DNA from: Loktanella sp.
GTDB taxonomy: Bacteria; Pseudomonadota; Alphaproteobacteria; Rhodobacterales; Rhodobacteraceae
Reading direction: 5' to 3'
Length of the DNA stretch: 5,725 nucleotides
NCBI GenBank assembly: GCA_003551805.1
Contig: PUNR01000385.1
Coordinates: forward strand, 1-5,725
In this document: positions 4,602 to 5,725 of the stretch, piece by piece
Layout: each line of letters begins with the position of its first letter
How positions within the stretch are numbered: position 1 is the stretch's first letter
Program-made: the position numbers and the translations under genes
Notes under the pieces: model-generated
The model's database searches: none
The model's input: the letters and a program-made list of their open reading frames with translations, nothing else
What the model was told of the DNA's origin: nothing

Positions 4602-5725
4602 ATGCTGCTAGATCCAGACCGCCTTTTCCCGCTTGAGGGGGCCGCACGTGGATTGGCGCGCGCCCTTTACGATCAGGTGCGTGATCTGCCGATCATCAGC
4701 CCGCATGGCCATACCGACCCGCGCTGGTTTGCCGAAAACAACGCCTTTGCCGATGCTGCGCAATTGTTCGTCACGCCGGATCACTACGTTTTCCGCATGC
4801 TGTTTTCACAAGGTATCAACCTGGATGCTTTGGGCGTGCCGCGGGCTGACGGCAGTACAGCGCAGCAAGACGGGCGGGCGATCTGGCGTTTGTTTGCCGA
4901 GAACTTTCATCTGCTTCGCGGGACACCGTCGTGGTTGTGGCTGACCCATGCGTTCGCGGATGTCTTTGATATCCACGAAAGGCTTACCGCGCAGAATGCC
5001 GATGCGCTGTATGACCGGATCAACGACAAGCTTGCACAGCCCGCGTTCCGGCCCAGAGCCTTGTTTGAACGGTTCAATATCGAGGTTTTGGCCACGACTG
5101 AAAGCGCGCTTGACGATTTGCGGTGGCATAAGGTGATCGGTGACAGCGACTGGAAGGGGCGGGTTATTACCGCCTATCGTCCAGATGCTGTAGTTGATCC
5201 TGAATTTGACGGCTTTGTCGCGAACTTGCGCCACTTGGGTGAATTGACAGGCGAAGACACCATGACATGGGCCGGATATCTGGCCGCCCACCGCGCACGG
5301 CGTGCATATTTCATCGGGTTTGGGGCCACATCATCCGATCACGGCCACCCGACTGCGCGCACTGAGAATATGTCGGCGCAAGATGCGGCCGCATTGTTCG
5401 ATATCGTCAAGACGGGCCGCGCCACGCCGGAACAGGCCGATGCCTTTCGCGGCCAGATGCTGACTGAAATGGCCCGGATGAGCGTGGATGACGGCCTTGT
5501 CCTGCAGATCCACGCCGGTGCATGGCGCAACCATTCAGCGCCCATGTTCGCACAATTTGGGCGCGACAAAGGCTTCGATATCCCGACGCGCACTGATTTC
5601 GTGCGCAATCTCAAACCTTTGCTAGATGCCTATGGCACCGACCCGAGGCTGTCGGTGATCGTGTTCATGCTGGATGAAACCACTTTGTCGCGTGAACTGG
5701 CGCCACTGGCGGGGGTCTATCCTGC
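4602..5725 (+). CDS. uxaC: Uronate isomerase (glucuronate/galacturonate isomerase) UxaC, 3' partial
   Basis: The frame is open from the ATG to the right edge: 374 residues of a family usually about 470 long, so roughly the last fifth is missing. UxaC is a cytoplasmic amidohydrolase-fold enzyme that isomerises D-glucuronate to D-fructuronate and D-galacturonate to D-tagaturonate, the first step of hexuronate breakdown. Visible family features are the metal-binding HxH at His35/His37 in 'SPHGHTDP' (33-40), 'TPDHYVFRMLFSQGI' (58-72), 'WLTHAF' (113-118), 'LATTESALDDL' (163-173), 'ATSSDHGHP' (242-250), and 'LQIHAGAWRNHS' (301-312) with His304 and Arg309, followed by 'RDKGFDIPTRTDFV'. The 'GHTDP' start and 'LDETTLSRELAPLAG' end match the alphaproteobacterial/actinobacterial branch more than E. 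coli UxaC. The ATG at 4602 is the only possible start after an in-frame stop at 4581. It is transcribed away from gntR-kdgK; uxuB and/or uxuA probably follow. Confidence 0.96.
   Translation, partial: MLLDPDRLFPLEGAARGLARALYDQVRDLPIISPHGHTDPRWFAENNAFADAAQLFVTPDHYVFRMLFSQGINLDALGVPRADGSTAQQDGRAIWRLFAENFHLLRGTPSWLWLTHAFADVFDIHERLTAQNADALYDRINDKLAQPAFRPRALFERFNIEVLATTESALDDLRWHKVIGDSDWKGRVITAYRPDAVVDPEFDGFVANLRHLGELTGEDTMTWAGYLAAHRARRAYFIGFGATSSDHGHPTARTENMSAQDAAALFDIVKTGRATPEQADAFRGQMLTEMARMSVDDGLVLQIHAGAWRNHSAPMFAQFGRDKGFDIPTRTDFVRNLKPLLDAYGTDPRLSVIVFMLDETTLSRELAPLAGVYP

Noticed and set aside
1..5725. tRNA, rRNA, riboswitch, CRISPR, insertion sequence or phage remnants
   Set aside because: No cloverleaf, repeat-spacer pattern, terminal inverted repeats or transposase motifs seen. 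Any TPP riboswitch for the thi operon would be upstream of base 1.

Overview
The window holds ordinary, well-packed bacterial chromosome with moderately high GC. Gene content, codon choice and the variants of ThiXYZ, TenA and UxaC suggest an alphaproteobacterium, most likely Rhodobacterales (roseobacter type). This placement is inferred from protein flavour, not from a search. There are seven genes, two of them cut by the window edges, and only two intergenic gaps (85 and 131 bp). No gene-free stretch exceeds 300 bases, and I see no RNA gene, CRISPR array, insertion sequence or phage gene.

Left block (1-2763, plus strand): a tightly overlapping operon for uptake and salvage of a thiamin pyrimidine precursor. 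In order: the C-terminal part of a periplasmic binding protein (thiY-like), the salvage hydrolase TenA, an ABC ATPase (thiZ-like) and an ABC permease (thiX-like). Each junction overlaps by 4-13 bases, so translation is probably coupled. The likely scheme is that ThiY captures a degraded or free pyrimidine, ThiX/ThiZ import it, and TenA converts the aminopyrimidine to HMP for thiamin synthesis. The promoter, and any TPP riboswitch, would lie upstream of the window.

Middle gap (2764-2848): lies between the converging 3' ends of thiX and kdgK. It holds a weak possible terminator and a 10-bp palindrome that matches the core of the UxuR/ExuR-type operator, an unexpected place for an operator.

Right block (2849-5725): hexuronate breakdown. 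On the minus strand, an FCD-type GntR regulator is followed by kdgK (2-keto-3-deoxygluconate kinase) with a 4-base ATGA overlap. Divergently on the plus strand is uxaC (uronate isomerase), cut by the right edge. UxaC is the first step and KdgK the fourth step of glucuronate/galacturonate degradation to KDPG and the Entner-Doudoroff aldolase. The missing steps (UxuB, UxuA) are probably just downstream of uxaC. The 131-bp divergent region contains good sigma-70-like promoters in both directions, whose -35 boxes lie on the same seven bases, flanked by two perfect palindromes. This is the most informative regulatory structure in the window and a reasonable candidate operator for the GntR protein.

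I found no convincing undescribed system. The most worthwhile leads are the divergent control region and the stray operator-like palindrome.
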